Below are positions 45,852 to 58,335 of a DNA stretch of 64,000 nt, piece by piece; position 1 is the stretch's first letter, and the number at the start of each line of letters is the position of its first letter. Location: assembly GCA_021323225.1 (NCBI GenBank), contig JAJTCH010000004.1:1-64000 (forward strand), written 5' to 3'. This stretch comes from Rickettsiaceae bacterium (lineage in GTDB: Bacteria > Pseudomonadota > Alphaproteobacteria > Rickettsiales > UBA1997). The position numbers and the translations under genes are program-made. Below the pieces are notes generated by a model. It did not search any database. It was not told the origin of the DNA and was given only the letters and a program-made list of their open reading frames with translations.

Positions 45852-47135
45852 GTGAATAGCAAAGTTTTAAGCAAAGAAAAATTGCAGCCGGTACGCGGCA
45901 CTAAAGACCTTTACGGGCATGAAATTGAATCTTTCAACCATATTGTTGATATTGCCAAAAAAATCTCCGGGCTTTACGGCTTTAACGAAATTTCTACCCC
46001 AATTTTTGAATTTAGCGAAATTTATGAACGCAATTTGGGTGAGACTTCCGACATCATTTCCAAAGAAGTTTATAAATTCCCGGATCGTGGCGATAATTTT
46101 CTTACTCTTCGCCCGGAATTTACCGCAGGCATCGTTAGAGCTTTTATTTTTAACGGAGAACTAAGCCAGAATTTACCACAAAAACTCTTTTCCTTCGGGC
46201 CAATTTTTCGCTATGACCGCCCGCAAAAAGGCCGACAAAGACAATTTCATCAAATCAATTTTGAAGCAATCGGACAAAATCATTTCTTTAACGATGTTGA
46301 AATGATTCTGCTGGCGGCAGAAATTTTGGATGAGCTAGGGATTATAGGAAAAACCGAACTTAATTTAAATTCTCTCGGCTCTGAACAAACCAAGGAAAAT
46401 TATCAATTGGCCTTGCAGGAATATTTCGCCAAATATCAAAATGATTTGTCAGAAGACAGTAAAAAACGCCTAGAAAAAAACCCACTTCGCATATTGGATT
46501 CTAAGGATTCAAAAGATATTGAAATATCCAAAACCATTCCATCAATCAGCAAATTTTATGATGCCGAAGCTAAGCAAAATTTCGATGGAATTTTGCAATC
46601 ACTAAGTGATTTAGGGGTTAAATATAAAATAAATCAAAGCTTGGTCAGGGGCCTGGATTATTACACCTCAACAGTTTTTGAATTTATCACTTCTGAGTCT
46701 GCCACTGAACTTGGCGCTCAGAACACTGTTCTTGCCGGCGGCAGATATGACAATTTAATTGCTAAAATGGGCGGGCAAAATCTTCCAGCCATTGGCTTTG
46801 CTGCTGGTATTGAAAGACTGATGCTGCTTGCAAATTTAGAGGTAAAAGCAACTAGGCCGGTTTTTGTGATTTATGTTAGTGAAAATGAACAGCAAAAAGC
46901 TTTGGAACTAGCTAACAAATTAAGAAGTTCTGGCTTTTATGCCGAAATTATTTTTGGCGCTTCAATGAAGAAACAAATGAAAAAGGCAACTTCTGCCAAT
47001 TCCGAATTTGTTATCATCATCGGCGAAGAGGAAGTAAAAAGTGGACAATATGTGATTAAAAATTTTGACAAAGGCAGTGAGGAAAAAATTGCCACCGATA
47101 AAATCACCCAATTTTTAATTTCCGCACAAAAATAA
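45852..47135 (+). CDS. hisS: Histidyl-tRNA synthetase
   Basis: The 427-residue class II enzyme starts at a GTG (45852). It has the HisRS opening LQPVRGTKDLYG, motif 2 as IFRYDRPQKGRQRQFHQ, the histidine-specific LVRGLDYYTSTVFEF and motif 3 as GGRYDNL with GFAAGIERL. The anticodon-binding domain occupies the last ~100 residues. It lies ten bases before ccmC on the same strand. Confidence 0.96.
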   Translation: MNSKVLSKEKLQPVRGTKDLYGHEIESFNHIVDIAKKISGLYGFNEISTPIFEFSEIYERNLGETSDIISKEVYKFPDRGDNFLTLRPEFTAGIVRAFIFNGELSQNLPQKLFSFGPIFRYDRPQKGRQRQFHQINFEAIGQNHFFNDVEMILLAAEILDELGIIGKTELNLNSLGSEQTKENYQLALQEYFAKYQNDLSEDSKKRLEKNPLRILDSKDSKDIEISKTIPSISKFYDAEAKQNFDGILQSLSDLGVKYKINQSLVRGLDYYTSTVFEFITSESATELGAQNTVLAGGRYDNLIAKMGGQNLPAIGFAAGIERLMLLANLEVKATRPVFVIYVSENEQQKALELANKLRSSGFYAEIIFGASMKKQMKKATSANSEFVIIIGEEEVKSGQYVIKNFDKGSEEKIATDKITQFLISAQK

Positions 47136-47145
47136 CTTCGAATTA

Positions 47146-47862
47146 ATGCTGATCAAATTAGTTAAGCTAAATAATTTCAAATCAATCTATAGCCTGCTTT
47201 TGCCAGTCTCTGTCCTGGCAATGGCAATATTTTTTGCCCTCGGCTTGAGAAGCGCTTTGATTACTTCCCCAATTGATTATCAGCAATTTGATGCGGTCAG
47301 AATTATGTATATCCATGTTCCCTGCGCCTGGATGTCTTTGATGATTTATAGCTTCATGGCACTATCCAACCTTTCTGGCTTTATCTGGAAAAACCAGTTT
47401 TCTTATCTTGTTGCCAAATCTATTGCACCAATCGGGGCAATTTTTACCGCCATCACTCTTGTTACCGGTAGCATCTGGGGCAAGCCAATTTGGGGAACCT
47501 GGTGGGTGTGGGATGCCAGGCTAACATCGGTGCTGATTTTATTTTTTCTTTATCTTGGTTATATAATTTTGATCAATGCCTTTGATGATATTTCCAAAGG
47601 TGAAAAAATCGCCGCAATCATTTCGATCATTGGCTTTATAAATATTCCAATTATAAAATTTTCAGTAGAATTCTGGAATTCGCTACATCAACCGGCAAGC
47701 ATTATAAGATCTAAAGGCATCGCCATAGCCCCGGAAATGCTAGAGCCATTGCTCCTAATGTTTGGCGCATTCTTTTTTTACTTTGTATTTTTTGCCCTGA
47801 TTGGCATTAAAAACAATATAAATATCAACAAACTCAAAAGATTAAATTTATACCAAATCTAA
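47146..47862 (+). CDS. ccmC: Heme exporter protein CcmC
   Basis: The 238-residue protein has six membrane helices and the tryptophan-rich heme-handling motif WGTWWVWDARLTS, flanked by conserved histidines (YIHVPCAWMS before and WNSLHQPASI after). CcmC loads heme onto CcmE for cytochrome c maturation (System I). The other ccm genes are not adjacent. The stop codon lies inside the left arm of the palindromic element before fdxA. Confidence 0.96.
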   Translation: MLIKLVKLNNFKSIYSLLLPVSVLAMAIFFALGLRSALITSPIDYQQFDAVRIMYIHVPCAWMSLMIYSFMALSNLSGFIWKNQFSYLVAKSIAPIGAIFTAITLVTGSIWGKPIWGTWWVWDARLTSVLILFFLYLGYIILINAFDDISKGEKIAAIISIIGFINIPIIKFSVEFWNSLHQPASIIRSKGIAIAPEMLEPLLLMFGAFFFYFVFFALIGIKNNININKLKRLNLYQI

Positions 47863-47975
47863 AAATTTAGATTTAGTATAAATATTTATTTTACGGCCGA
47901 CTACGGCCGCCCCGCCTTGCGGGAACCCCATATATCAAATCAGTATATGGGAATATAAATTTTAGATTTGATATA
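47849..47975. repeat. Inverted-repeat-bounded element with GC-rich core between ccmC and fdxA
   Basis: Outer arms 47849-47864 (TATACCAAATCTAAAA) and 47960-47975 are inverted copies with one mismatch. Inside are three smaller palindromes: 47850-47879, CCCGC-CTT-GCGGG (47911-47923) and CCCATATA...TATATGGG (47927-47951), plus a doubled CGGCCG. The core is GC-rich in AT-rich DNA. The element supplies the ccmC stop codon and most of the fdxA leader. Confidence 0.8.
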
Positions 47976-47980
47976 TCCAA

Positions 47981-48301
47981 ATGACCTACGTCGTTACCGA
48001 TAACTGCATCAAATGTAAATACACCGATTGTGTAGAAGTTTGCCCCGTTGATTGCTTTTACGAAGGCGAAACTATGCTAGTCATCAACCCGGACGAATGT
48101 ATCGATTGCGGCGTCTGCGTGCCCGAGTGCCCAGCAGAAGCAATTTTCCCTGAGTCAGAAGATCTGGTCAAATGGGCAGAACTAAACCGCAAATATTCCA
48201 GCACCTGGCCGGTTATTACCAAGAAAAAACCACCCCTGCCTGATGCAGCAAAATTTGATGGAGAGAAAAACAAGTTGGAGAAATATTTTCAGGAAAAATA
48301 G
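47981..48301 (+). CDS. fdxA: Ferredoxin FdxA (3Fe-4S/4Fe-4S type)
   Basis: The 106-residue protein has two cluster motifs: [18 protein letters not shown] (Cys at 9, 12, 17 and 21, with a further Cys at 25) and [12 protein letters not shown]. The spacing and the tail [15 protein letters not shown] match the alphaproteobacterial FdxA 7Fe ferredoxin. It is a soluble low-potential electron carrier; the partner is unknown. The start lies five bases after the palindromic element. Confidence 0.95.
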   Translation: MTYVVTDNCIKCKYTDCVEVCPVDCFYEGETMLVINPDECIDCGVCVPECPAEAIFPESEDLVKWAELNRKYSSTWPVITKKKPPLPDAAKFDGEKNKLEKYFQEK

Positions 48302-48468
48302 TAATTTCGCATTACCCATTTATAAGCTATAAGATGCTGTCCTTAAAGCTAATCAATTAGATTAGTTCACACTAAAAATATTGTTGTATTTAGCACCATG
48401 AGCCGTTAATGAGCTTAGTAAAATTCTTTACAAGTTGAGGCAAAATATAATCTTATTCCTGAATGTGA

Positions 48469-50319
48469 ATGAATGAAATTGCAATAACGATATTGTTATT
48501 TTTATCTTCTACCTTAGGGATAAAGGACTATCCAACCGACACTCAGCAATGGAAAATAATTAGTGCCTGGGAAAAAACCGAGGAAGGCTATTTTATTTTT
48601 TCAGCAATAAACAAAAATATTGCAAAAAGCTGTAAAAATAACCCATCTTTCTATATTAAATTTCCTTCCGTAATTCACTCCTCCTCTCAACTTAAGATAG
48701 ACAGTAGAATTATTTCCAGCACTGGATTACCTGATTTTAAGCATATCAGAGGATTTTATGGATCGTTAATTGTTCCGTGTTTCCAGCTTAAAGGAGATGA
48801 AATTTTGATTTGGGAGGCAGTTTCGTACACCAAATATTTTGCTCGCTTCCATTACTTTCCTAAAGTTGTTAAACATTATCCAAAAGAAATTCTTTTTGAC
48901 GAAACTCTAAATATTGTTGCCGCTGCAATACTTCTAGCGTTATGCCCTTTGTATCTGATACTTTTTACCGGAAAAATTTCCAAAGAAAAATTATTATCTT
49001 TAATTTTTTCCAATTTTTTTACTTCAATTTATTTTATCGGAAACAGTATCGGTGTTGCAGGTTTTAGCATGTCAATGCTAACTGCACATAAAATGGCAGA
49101 TTCAGGATTGTGTCTGGGATTTTTATTTTTTATTAATTTTTTATATTTAGAAAATCTAGTTTTTTACTGGATGAATCTTGTCTACAAAATATCAATCTCA
49201 ATTGCTTTAACAATCATCCTAACTGGCTCAACTGGAGATGTAATTCAACTAGGAACCACAATACCATTCATTCCTACTTTAGCATTTATTTTGTTTTCTA
49301 TTAAAAGCCTGGCCAATAAAGATCCACTTAAATCTCAAAGCAAAATATTGCAACTAATAGGATTGATTTTGTTTTTGACTACATATCTTAACGATGCTTT
49401 CCTGGTATTGGGCATTCTAAACACTATGCCCATTGCTTCAATTGGTTGGATTAGTGGTTACATATTTATTCTTTTTTCTATGAATGAAAGCATCAGCATT
49501 ACTTACGCCGAAAGAGATCAATTAAAAATTCTTAGTGACCAACTAAAACAAACCAATGAAAATTTAACAAAAGCACAAGACGAGTTGATTAAGTCAGAAA
49601 AAATGGCGGCAATGGGGCGTGCTGTTGCAAGAATTGCTCATGAGTTAAATACACCGATATATTTGATCAGATCGTCAGCGCAAAATATTCAATCACAAAC
49701 TAGAAAATTTCTAAATTTAATCAGTTTACAAAATCAGAAAAGTCTTTTAGAAGATACCAAGGAGTATGAGAAAAATTTAAATAAGATGTCGGAAAACCTG
49801 ATGATAAGCGCCAGTAGAGCAGCAGAGCTGGTCAGGAATTTTAAGGAGATATCCACAGACCAGATAAATATAAAAAACAAAGATTTTGAGTTGCTTGGTT
49901 ATATCAAAAAAAGCTTAGCTACTATGAGTGATACTCTTAAGAGAAAAAAGATTGAAGTTAACCTGATGGGAGATGAAGTTGTTCTAAATAGTGATGCCGG
50001 CCTGTTTTACCAGATAATACAAAATTTGATCACCAATGCCCAAAAATATGCATATGATGCGGGCGGCGTTATTGACATTACAATCACCAAGCTTGACAAA
50101 AAAGTAATACTTACTTTCTCAGACTACGGCAAAGGAATTCCGGAAGAAAATCTACCAAAAATTTTTGATGCATTTTTCACAACCGGAGGTGGATCAGGCG
50201 GTGTTGGACTCGGATTAAACATAATTTACAGAATCATTACAATTCAGCTTAAAGGCGAAATAGCTTGTGTCAGCAAACCGGGAAAAGGCACGACCTTTAT
50301 AATCACAATACCTGTTTAA
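48469..50319 (+). CDS. Sensor histidine kinase with seven-helix membrane sensor
   Basis: The 616-residue protein has a signal-like first helix, an extracytoplasmic domain (about 20-145), then seven hydrophobic segments (about 147-345), the layout of 7TMR-DISM sensors. A coiled coil (350-378) leads to the kinase. The phospho-acceptor is His391 in VARIAHELNTP. The ATPase core has N in LITNAQKYAYD, DYGKGIP and GGVGLGLNII. It is the first gene of a three-gene phosphorelay; the response regulator starts ten bases after its stop. The signal is unknown. Confidence 0.88.
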   Translation: MNEIAITILLFLSSTLGIKDYPTDTQQWKIISAWEKTEEGYFIFSAINKNIAKSCKNNPSFYIKFPSVIHSSSQLKIDSRIISSTGLPDFKHIRGFYGSLIVPCFQLKGDEILIWEAVSYTKYFARFHYFPKVVKHYPKEILFDETLNIVAAAILLALCPLYLILFTGKISKEKLLSLIFSNFFTSIYFIGNSIGVAGFSMSMLTAHKMADSGLCLGFLFFINFLYLENLVFYWMNLVYKISISIALTIILTGSTGDVIQLGTTIPFIPTLAFILFSIKSLANKDPLKSQSKILQLIGLILFLTTYLNDAFLVLGILNTMPIASIGWISGYIFILFSMNESISITYAERDQLKILSDQLKQTNENLTKAQDELIKSEKMAAMGRAVARIAHELNTPIYLIRSSAQNIQSQTRKFLNLISLQNQKSLLEDTKEYEKNLNKMSENLMISASRAAELVRNFKEISTDQINIKNKDFELLGYIKKSLATMSDTLKRKKIEVNLMGDEVVLNSDAGLFYQIIQNLITNAQKYAYDAGGVIDITITKLDKKVILTFSDYGKGIPEENLPKIFDAFFTTGGGSGGVGLGLNIIYRIITIQLKGEIACVSKPGKGTTFIITIPV

Positions 50320-50328
50320 TTGCAAAAT

Positions 50329-51168
50329 ATGAAAACACAATCAGACAAATGGCCAGTTCTCATAGTTGATGATGAAAAAATGATCCATGAAAGTCTGGAA
50401 ATCAGTTTGGCAAGCATTGAACATGAGGCTAAAGGGGTTGAGCTTCTCCACGCTTATAGCAAGGAAGAAGCGAAAAATATCCTGAAAAATAATAACGAAA
50501 TTGCAGTGATTTTGCTGGATGTTATGATGGAAGAAGATACTGCCGGGCTTGAGCTTGTGCGGTTCATAAAAGATGAAATAAAAAATAATGATGTCAGAAT
50601 TTTGCTCAACACCGGACAACCGGGAATTGCCCCTAAAAAGGAAGTTGCCGATCAATATCCAATTGACGGCTATCTTGATAAAAACATAACTGATAATGAC
50701 GACACTTACGCTGCGGTAAGGTCTGCCCTAAGATCTTATAGCGATAGATTGAGACTAAAAGAATCGGCCTCAAAAACTGATATCGAGCTGCTCGAAAATA
50801 TAGCAGAACATTATTTTCATCTTTTAAGCAATGACAAATCCATACAAAAATATGGAGAAATATTGTCGCGGATTAACTCAATGGTTCATTGCTCGCAAGA
50901 AATTCTTGCTTCTTATACTTTGGAAGATTTGAAAAAAGACCTGACCATCGGGACCACAAAATCCGAGCGCCTTTCTTTTGAGGAATATTCTTCCCTGATT
51001 CAAATCCACAATATTAAAATCATTTTAAGTCAGCTATCTCCTGATAGATTCCAAAAAGAAATAGCGATTTTATTCGATACCATCATGAACTCTGCCAGAA
51101 ATTTTTTATTGATTAAAATTCTTCCTGAGCAGTCAAAAAAGAAGATTGAAACATATTTACAATCTTAA
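50329..51168 (+). CDS. Response regulator with receiver and helical output domain
   Basis: I chose the ATG at 50329 (MKTQSDKWPV). The first ~125 residues are a receiver domain: acidic pair in LIVDDEK, Asp64 in VILLDVMMEED, Thr in NTGQPG, Lys in YLDKN. The pattern LLDVMMEEDTAGLELV followed by RILLNTGQPGIAP is that of receivers ahead of DUF3369-type modules. The remaining ~155 residues are helical and not recognised; no DNA-binding motif is visible. It lies between its two kinases and is the likely common phosphorylation target or the middle of a relay. Confidence 0.85.
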   Translation: MKTQSDKWPVLIVDDEKMIHESLEISLASIEHEAKGVELLHAYSKEEAKNILKNNNEIAVILLDVMMEEDTAGLELVRFIKDEIKNNDVRILLNTGQPGIAPKKEVADQYPIDGYLDKNITDNDDTYAAVRSALRSYSDRLRLKESASKTDIELLENIAEHYFHLLSNDKSIQKYGEILSRINSMVHCSQEILASYTLEDLKKDLTIGTTKSERLSFEEYSSLIQIHNIKIILSQLSPDRFQKEIAILFDTIMNSARNFLLIKILPEQSKKKIETYLQS

Positions 51169-51172
51169 AACT

Positions 51173-53593
<2,421 letters not shown>

Positions 53594-53600
53594 CAATTCT

Positions 53601-54929
53601 CTAAGCACTTTTAAAATCAACACCAAAACCAGCAAAGATTTTCACAAAATTCGGGAAGCTGGTTTTAATCATTTCTGAATCGTCAATCTTCACACCACCC
53701 TTTATCCGAAGGCCCATAATCAAAAAAGACATGGCGATGCGGTGATCAAGATGGGTTGTAATTTTGGCAATTTCTTTTTGTTCTTTTGGGCCACCCGTAA
53801 CTTCGAGATAATCATCTCCAGCCTTTGCTTCAACACCGCAAAGTTTGAGGCCATCAAGAATAGCTTGCAGGCGATTGCTTTCTTTTACTTTTAACTCTTC
53901 CAAACCGTTCATTTTGGTGGTGCCTTTGGCAAAAGATGCGGCGATTGCCAGAATCGGATATTCGTCAATCATTGACGGAGCTCTATGTGCTGGCACTTCT
54001 ACCGCTTTTAGGTCAGAATATTCTACCAAAATATCAGCCACTTTTTCTCCGCCCACCAGTCTTTGATTAACCAATTCAATATTGCCACCCATTTCTTTTA
54101 GGGTAGTAATTATGCCGTCTCTTAAAGGATTAACACCGACATTATTGATTCTGATTTTTGAGCCAGGAATGATCAAAGCAGCAACAATCATGAAAGCGGC
54201 AGATGAAATATCACCCGGAATTGTAAAATCTTTGGCGGCAAAATCATTACAGCCGTTAACAGAAATTTTTCTGCCATTTTTATGGTCTTCAACTTTCACA
54301 TCGAGACCCAAATATTGCATCATGATTTCAGTGTGATCACGGCATTTTTCCGGTTCAATGATGGTTGTGGTGCCAAGAATATTAAGAGCGGCAAGCATTA
54401 TGGCGCTTTTAACTTGGGCGGAAGCCACTTTCATTTCGTAGTTGATGGCCATTGCTTCATCAGTGCCGATAATTGCCGCCGGAAGCAACTGGTCATTTCT
54501 TGCAACCACTTGTGCACCAATTTGTCTGATTGGATCAAAGACCCGTTTCATCGGGCGTTTTCTAAGGCTGGCATCACCGGTAAAAAAAGTGGTGAACTTA
54601 AATGGCGAAACTAAACCCATCAGCAGCCTGGTAGAAGTGCCTGAATTTCCCATATCCAAAATGTCATTTGGCTCTTGCAAACCACAATAACCAACACCAT
54701 TTACCTGCCAGACATTATTTTCCTTTCTTTCGATTTCGGCTCCCATTTTTCTAAGCGCTTCCGCAGTTTTAAAAACATCTTCGCCTTCCAAAAGTCCACT
54801 AATTGTGCTGCGGCCATTAGCAAGAGCGGAAAAAATTAAAGAGCGGTGAGAAATTGATTTATCACCGGCAACTGTTATTTCACCTTTTAAAGCAATATCA
54901 GTGGACGAGGAAAGAAGTGGTGTAGCCAT
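53601..54929 (-). CDS. aroA: 3-phosphoshikimate 1-carboxyvinyltransferase (EPSP synthase)
   Basis: I chose the ATG at 54929 (MATPLLSSST). The ~442-residue enzyme joins shikimate-3-phosphate and phosphoenolpyruvate in aromatic amino-acid synthesis. It has GDKSISHRSLIFSALANG, the central LDMGNSGTSTRLLMGL and LKVKESNRLQAI. The inhibitor-sensitive or class II nature cannot be settled by eye. Its presence argues for a functional shikimate pathway. It converges with the hybrid kinase gene, seven bases away. Confidence 0.96.
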   Translation of the reverse strand: MATPLLSSSTDIALKGEITVAGDKSISHRSLIFSALANGRSTISGLLEGEDVFKTAEALRKMGAEIERKENNVWQVNGVGYCGLQEPNDILDMGNSGTSTRLLMGLVSPFKFTTFFTGDASLRKRPMKRVFDPIRQIGAQVVARNDQLLPAAIIGTDEAMAINYEMKVASAQVKSAIMLAALNILGTTTIIEPEKCRDHTEIMMQYLGLDVKVEDHKNGRKISVNGCNDFAAKDFTIPGDISSAAFMIVAALIIPGSKIRINNVGVNPLRDGIITTLKEMGGNIELVNQRLVGGEKVADILVEYSDLKAVEVPAHRAPSMIDEYPILAIAASFAKGTTKMNGLEELKVKESNRLQAILDGLKLCGVEAKAGDDYLEVTGGPKEQKEIAKITTHLDHRIAMSFLIMGLRIKGGVKIDDSEMIKTSFPNFVKIFAGFGVDFKSA

Positions 54930-54981
54930 GAGAGTCAACTAATTAAAGAAATCTAACGGGATTTACGGATCTCAGAACTTA

Positions 54982-56439
54982 TTACAAAAGATCCGAAATC
55001 AATTTGATAAGCGGATTTAAATAGGCCAAAAAGAGAAGATTGGCTAGAGCCATTATTATCAAAACTATTGAACCGTTATTAATGACTAAAGAAACATCTT
55101 TTTGATTATCATTATGCCCGTCAAAATAAATGATTTTAACGATTCGCAAATAATAAAAGGCACTGACAACGCTGCATAAAACAGCGATGACCGCCAATGG
55201 GTAAAAACCCCTCTCTACAACAGAAAGCAAAATATAGAATTTGGAAAAAAAGCCAGCTAAAGGTGGAATGCCGGTCATGGAAAACATGATAACCGCAAGA
55301 GACATCCCAATTATCGGACTGGTTTTGGCCAACCCGGCAATTGATTTCATGTCGTAAATATGGTCGCTTTTAGCATCAATTGGTTTATTGCTGTCATCTT
55401 GCAACATCATCAAAAACGCAAAGGCACCAAGTGAAAGACTACTATAAATCACTGCGTATAAAATCATCGCTTTGATGGCTTTGATATCAGCAACTGCCAA
55501 GCCAGCCAGCACAAAACCGATGTGACCGATAGCTCCATAAGCAAGCATTCTTTTGATGTTGTTTTGTCTGATTGCACCCAAAGCGCCGACCAATAAAGAC
55601 AGAATCGCCACCGTGATGATGATCTGGTGCATATCTGGCCAGATAAAAGTTAGGCTCACATAAAGGCGAATTAAAATGATGATGGAGATGAATTTAACCA
55701 AAGAGGCAAAAAGCGTGGTAACAATAGTGGTTGAACCTTCGTAAACATCCGGCGTCCACATGTGAAAGGGAGCGGCAGAAACTTTAAACAGCAGCGCAAT
55801 AGTGACCAAAACAAAGCCCAAATATATTGCCACTGGTATATGGTCATAATTAGCCTGATAATAACTAATAAGGGAATTGATGTCGATTGTTCCGGCAAAA
55901 CCATAAATAAGAGAAATGCCAAATAGCAATATACCCGAGGCTGCAGCGCCGAGCAAAAAATATTTCACACCAGCTTCTGATGATTTACTTGAATCTCTTT
56001 TGATTGCCGCCAGCAAATAAAGAGAAAAAGACTGAAGCTCCAAAGCCATATAGATTGCCAACAAATTATTGGAGGAAATCATCAACATCCCACCAACTGT
56101 AGCAATCATCATTAGAACTAGAAATTCTGAGCTGATTCTTCTTTCTTCCTCAACAAAATCAGCAGATAGAAAGATGTTAAAAATGAGAATTGCAATGGCA
56201 ATTATTTTAACGAAAGAGGTAAAGCGGCTGCTATAAAAAGCGCCTTCAAATGATGAATAAAAGGAGTTAAAATTCATTACAACAGCAAGCAAAGCAGTGA
56301 CAGAAATTATTGTTGCGGCCACAAATAAAATTCTTGGCATATTGACAGTCTTTTTGCCAAAAAAAACATCAATCATCAGCAAAAGCAAAGCGCCGAGAAA
56401 GAGGATAGACTCTGGCAAAAAAGCTAAAACATTAATCAT
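54982..56439 (-). CDS. nuoN: NADH-quinone oxidoreductase subunit N
   Basis: The 485-residue antiporter-like subunit of complex I has about 14 membrane helices. Key text includes MALELQSFSLYLLAAI with the conserved Glu in helix 5, FKVSAAPFHMWTPDVYEGS with the Lys of helix 7, and RQNNIKRMLAYGAIGHIGF. It pumps protons together with NuoL and NuoM. It follows nuoM by nine bases. Confidence 0.97.
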   Translation of the reverse strand: MINVLAFLPESILFLGALLLLMIDVFFGKKTVNMPRILFVAATIISVTALLAVVMNFNSFYSSFEGAFYSSRFTSFVKIIAIAILIFNIFLSADFVEEERRISSEFLVLMMIATVGGMLMISSNNLLAIYMALELQSFSLYLLAAIKRDSSKSSEAGVKYFLLGAAASGILLFGISLIYGFAGTIDINSLISYYQANYDHIPVAIYLGFVLVTIALLFKVSAAPFHMWTPDVYEGSTTIVTTLFASLVKFISIIILIRLYVSLTFIWPDMHQIIITVAILSLLVGALGAIRQNNIKRMLAYGAIGHIGFVLAGLAVADIKAIKAMILYAVIYSSLSLGAFAFLMMLQDDSNKPIDAKSDHIYDMKSIAGLAKTSPIIGMSLAVIMFSMTGIPPLAGFFSKFYILLSVVERGFYPLAVIAVLCSVVSAFYYLRIVKIIYFDGHNDNQKDVSLVINNGSIVLIIMALANLLFLAYLNPLIKLISDLL

Positions 56440-56448
56440 AAATTCAAG

Positions 56449-57963
56449 TTAAAATTGAACAGGAAGAGTTTGAATTACAAGTTCCTTAGCGGAAACATCT
56501 AAATATCTTAAAGCCAAGGAAGGATAGATACCGATAGCAATAACCAGAAGCACAAGCGACAACAAAACACAGAATTCGATTTTGTTAACATCGGTAATTG
56601 CCGCAACTTTTTCATTCTTCACTTCTCCAAACACTACTCTTGCATAAAGCCAAAGCATATAAGTGGCTCCCAAAACTACGCCAAAAGCCGCTACAATTGC
56701 AGTGATTTTGCTTACTTGGAAAGTTCCAATAATTGACAAGAACTCCCCGACAAAACCGCTAGTACCAGGTAGACCCACTGCCGCCATGGTAAAGACCATC
56801 ATGAAGGCGGCATATTTTGGCATTTTATTTGCCAAGCCACCATAGTCAGCAATTTCTCTGGTATGAAGACGGTCATAAACCACGCCAACACATAAGAACA
56901 GAGCAGAAGAAACCAAGCCATGGCTAATCATCTGGATAATTGCACCTTGCAAGCCTTGCATATTCATGGAAAAAATCCCCATTGTTATAAAGCCCATATG
57001 AGCAACCGAAGAATAGGCAATCATCTTTTTCATATCTTCTTGCATCAAGGCCACAATTGAAGCGTAGATAATTGCAAAAGCGCTTAGCGCAAAAACTGCG
57101 GAAGTGAAAAAGGCCGAAGCAGCAGGGAAAAGTGGCAAAGAAAAACGCAATAAACCGTAAGCACCAAGCTTGATCAATATACCAGCTAGAATTACCGAAC
57201 CAGCTGTTGGTGCTTGCACGTGAGCATCAGGCAACCAGGTATGAAATGGAAACATCGGAATCTTGATGGCAAAAGAAATAAAGAATGCCAACCATAACCA
57301 TTTTTGCACTTCAAGACTCAGCACTGAAAGTTTACTTTTTAAAATCAGAATATCGGCAGTGCCGGTTTGGTTATAGATATATATGATTGCTATCAAAAAC
57401 AGAACTGAACCAAAGAAAGTGTAAAGGAAGAATTTGAATGCGGCGTAAATCCTGTTTTTGCCTCCCCAAATGCCGATGATTAAAAACATCGGAATTAGCA
57501 TCACTTCGAAAAATATATAGAATAAGACTAGGTCTAAAGCTACGAAAGAACCGATAACAAAACCTTCCAATAACAAGAAGCAAATAACATATTCCTTAAC
57601 TCTTGAGGTAACAGATTGAATGCTAACCAAAAGGCAAATCGGAGTTAAAAAAGTAGTGAGAAGAATCATCAAAAGCGATATGCCATCAACACCAACTTGA
57701 TATTTTATGTCATAGCCGGAGATAAGCTGAACAACTTCGAAGAATTGGAAGTTTTCTGCTTCTTTATCAAATTTAACCAATAAATATATGGAGAGAGCGA
57801 ATATTATTAAACTAACCAAAAGGCCAAAGCCAAAGAGGTTGCGGTTAGAATTTTTACTCCCGGATGGGATAAAAAATAAGGCCAATAAAGCGCCAAGAAT
57901 CGGCAAAAAAGTCAAAACTGACAATATCGGAAATTGACTTATTGCTGGCAAAGTGGAGATCAT
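56449..57963 (-). CDS. nuoM: NADH-quinone oxidoreductase subunit M
   Basis: The 504-residue subunit has ~14 membrane helices, with the helix-5 Glu in FEVMLIPMFLIIGIWGG, and IPMFPFHTWLPDAHVQAPTAGS and QEDMKKMIAYSSVAHMGF as the helix-7/8 signatures. The usual order nuoL-nuoM-nuoN is broken: nuoL lies 3.4 kb away on the other strand, with the Trm112, pilin and lipoprotein genes between. Confidence 0.97.
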   Translation of the reverse strand: MISTLPAISQFPILSVLTFLPILGALLALFFIPSGSKNSNRNLFGFGLLVSLIIFALSIYLLVKFDKEAENFQFFEVVQLISGYDIKYQVGVDGISLLMILLTTFLTPICLLVSIQSVTSRVKEYVICFLLLEGFVIGSFVALDLVLFYIFFEVMLIPMFLIIGIWGGKNRIYAAFKFFLYTFFGSVLFLIAIIYIYNQTGTADILILKSKLSVLSLEVQKWLWLAFFISFAIKIPMFPFHTWLPDAHVQAPTAGSVILAGILIKLGAYGLLRFSLPLFPAASAFFTSAVFALSAFAIIYASIVALMQEDMKKMIAYSSVAHMGFITMGIFSMNMQGLQGAIIQMISHGLVSSALFLCVGVVYDRLHTREIADYGGLANKMPKYAAFMMVFTMAAVGLPGTSGFVGEFLSIIGTFQVSKITAIVAAFGVVLGATYMLWLYARVVFGEVKNEKVAAITDVNKIEFCVLLSLVLLVIAIGIYPSLALRYLDVSAKELVIQTLPVQF

Positions 57964-58086
57964 AATTGGATTGATTGTCTGATTTGGAAATGTGGATATT
58001 TTATAAAGATTTACAATCTTATAATCAAACTAAAATTGTTAGCTGAATCTTTATTTATAGGCTTAAATTAGTAAGGGTTTATCTTT

Positions 58087-58263
58087 TTATTCTTCAATTT
58101 TTCTAGCTTCTTCAGCGAGCATTATTGGGATTCCATTCTCAATCTTATAGGCCAGTTTTGATTTATGACAAATTAACTCCTGGTTTTTTTCATCATATTC
58201 GAGCTCATTTTTGCAAAGCGGGCAAACCAGAATTTTTAACAAATCATCATTAGTTTTTTTCAT
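58087..58263 (-). CDS. Trm112-family zinc-ribbon protein (YcaR/UPF0434)
   Basis: This 58-residue gene is short and easily missed. The product has [17 protein letters not shown], then [21 protein letters not shown], matching the bacterial Trm112-like family: CPxC, a later single Cys, and the closing G-I-P-x-M/L. Eukaryotic Trm112 activates methyltransferases; bacterial members are small and often near lipid A or nucleotide genes. Here it lies 124 bases before nuoM on the same strand. Confidence 0.9.
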   Translation of the reverse strand: MKKTNDDLLKILVCPLCKNELEYDEKNQELICHKSKLAYKIENGIPIMLAEEARKIEE

Positions 58264-58335
58264 AAATTTACTTGATAAAATTTTGCTCCTAGTTAATTTC
58301 TGAGCCAGAATTGCTCAATCAATTTAACCTAGAAA

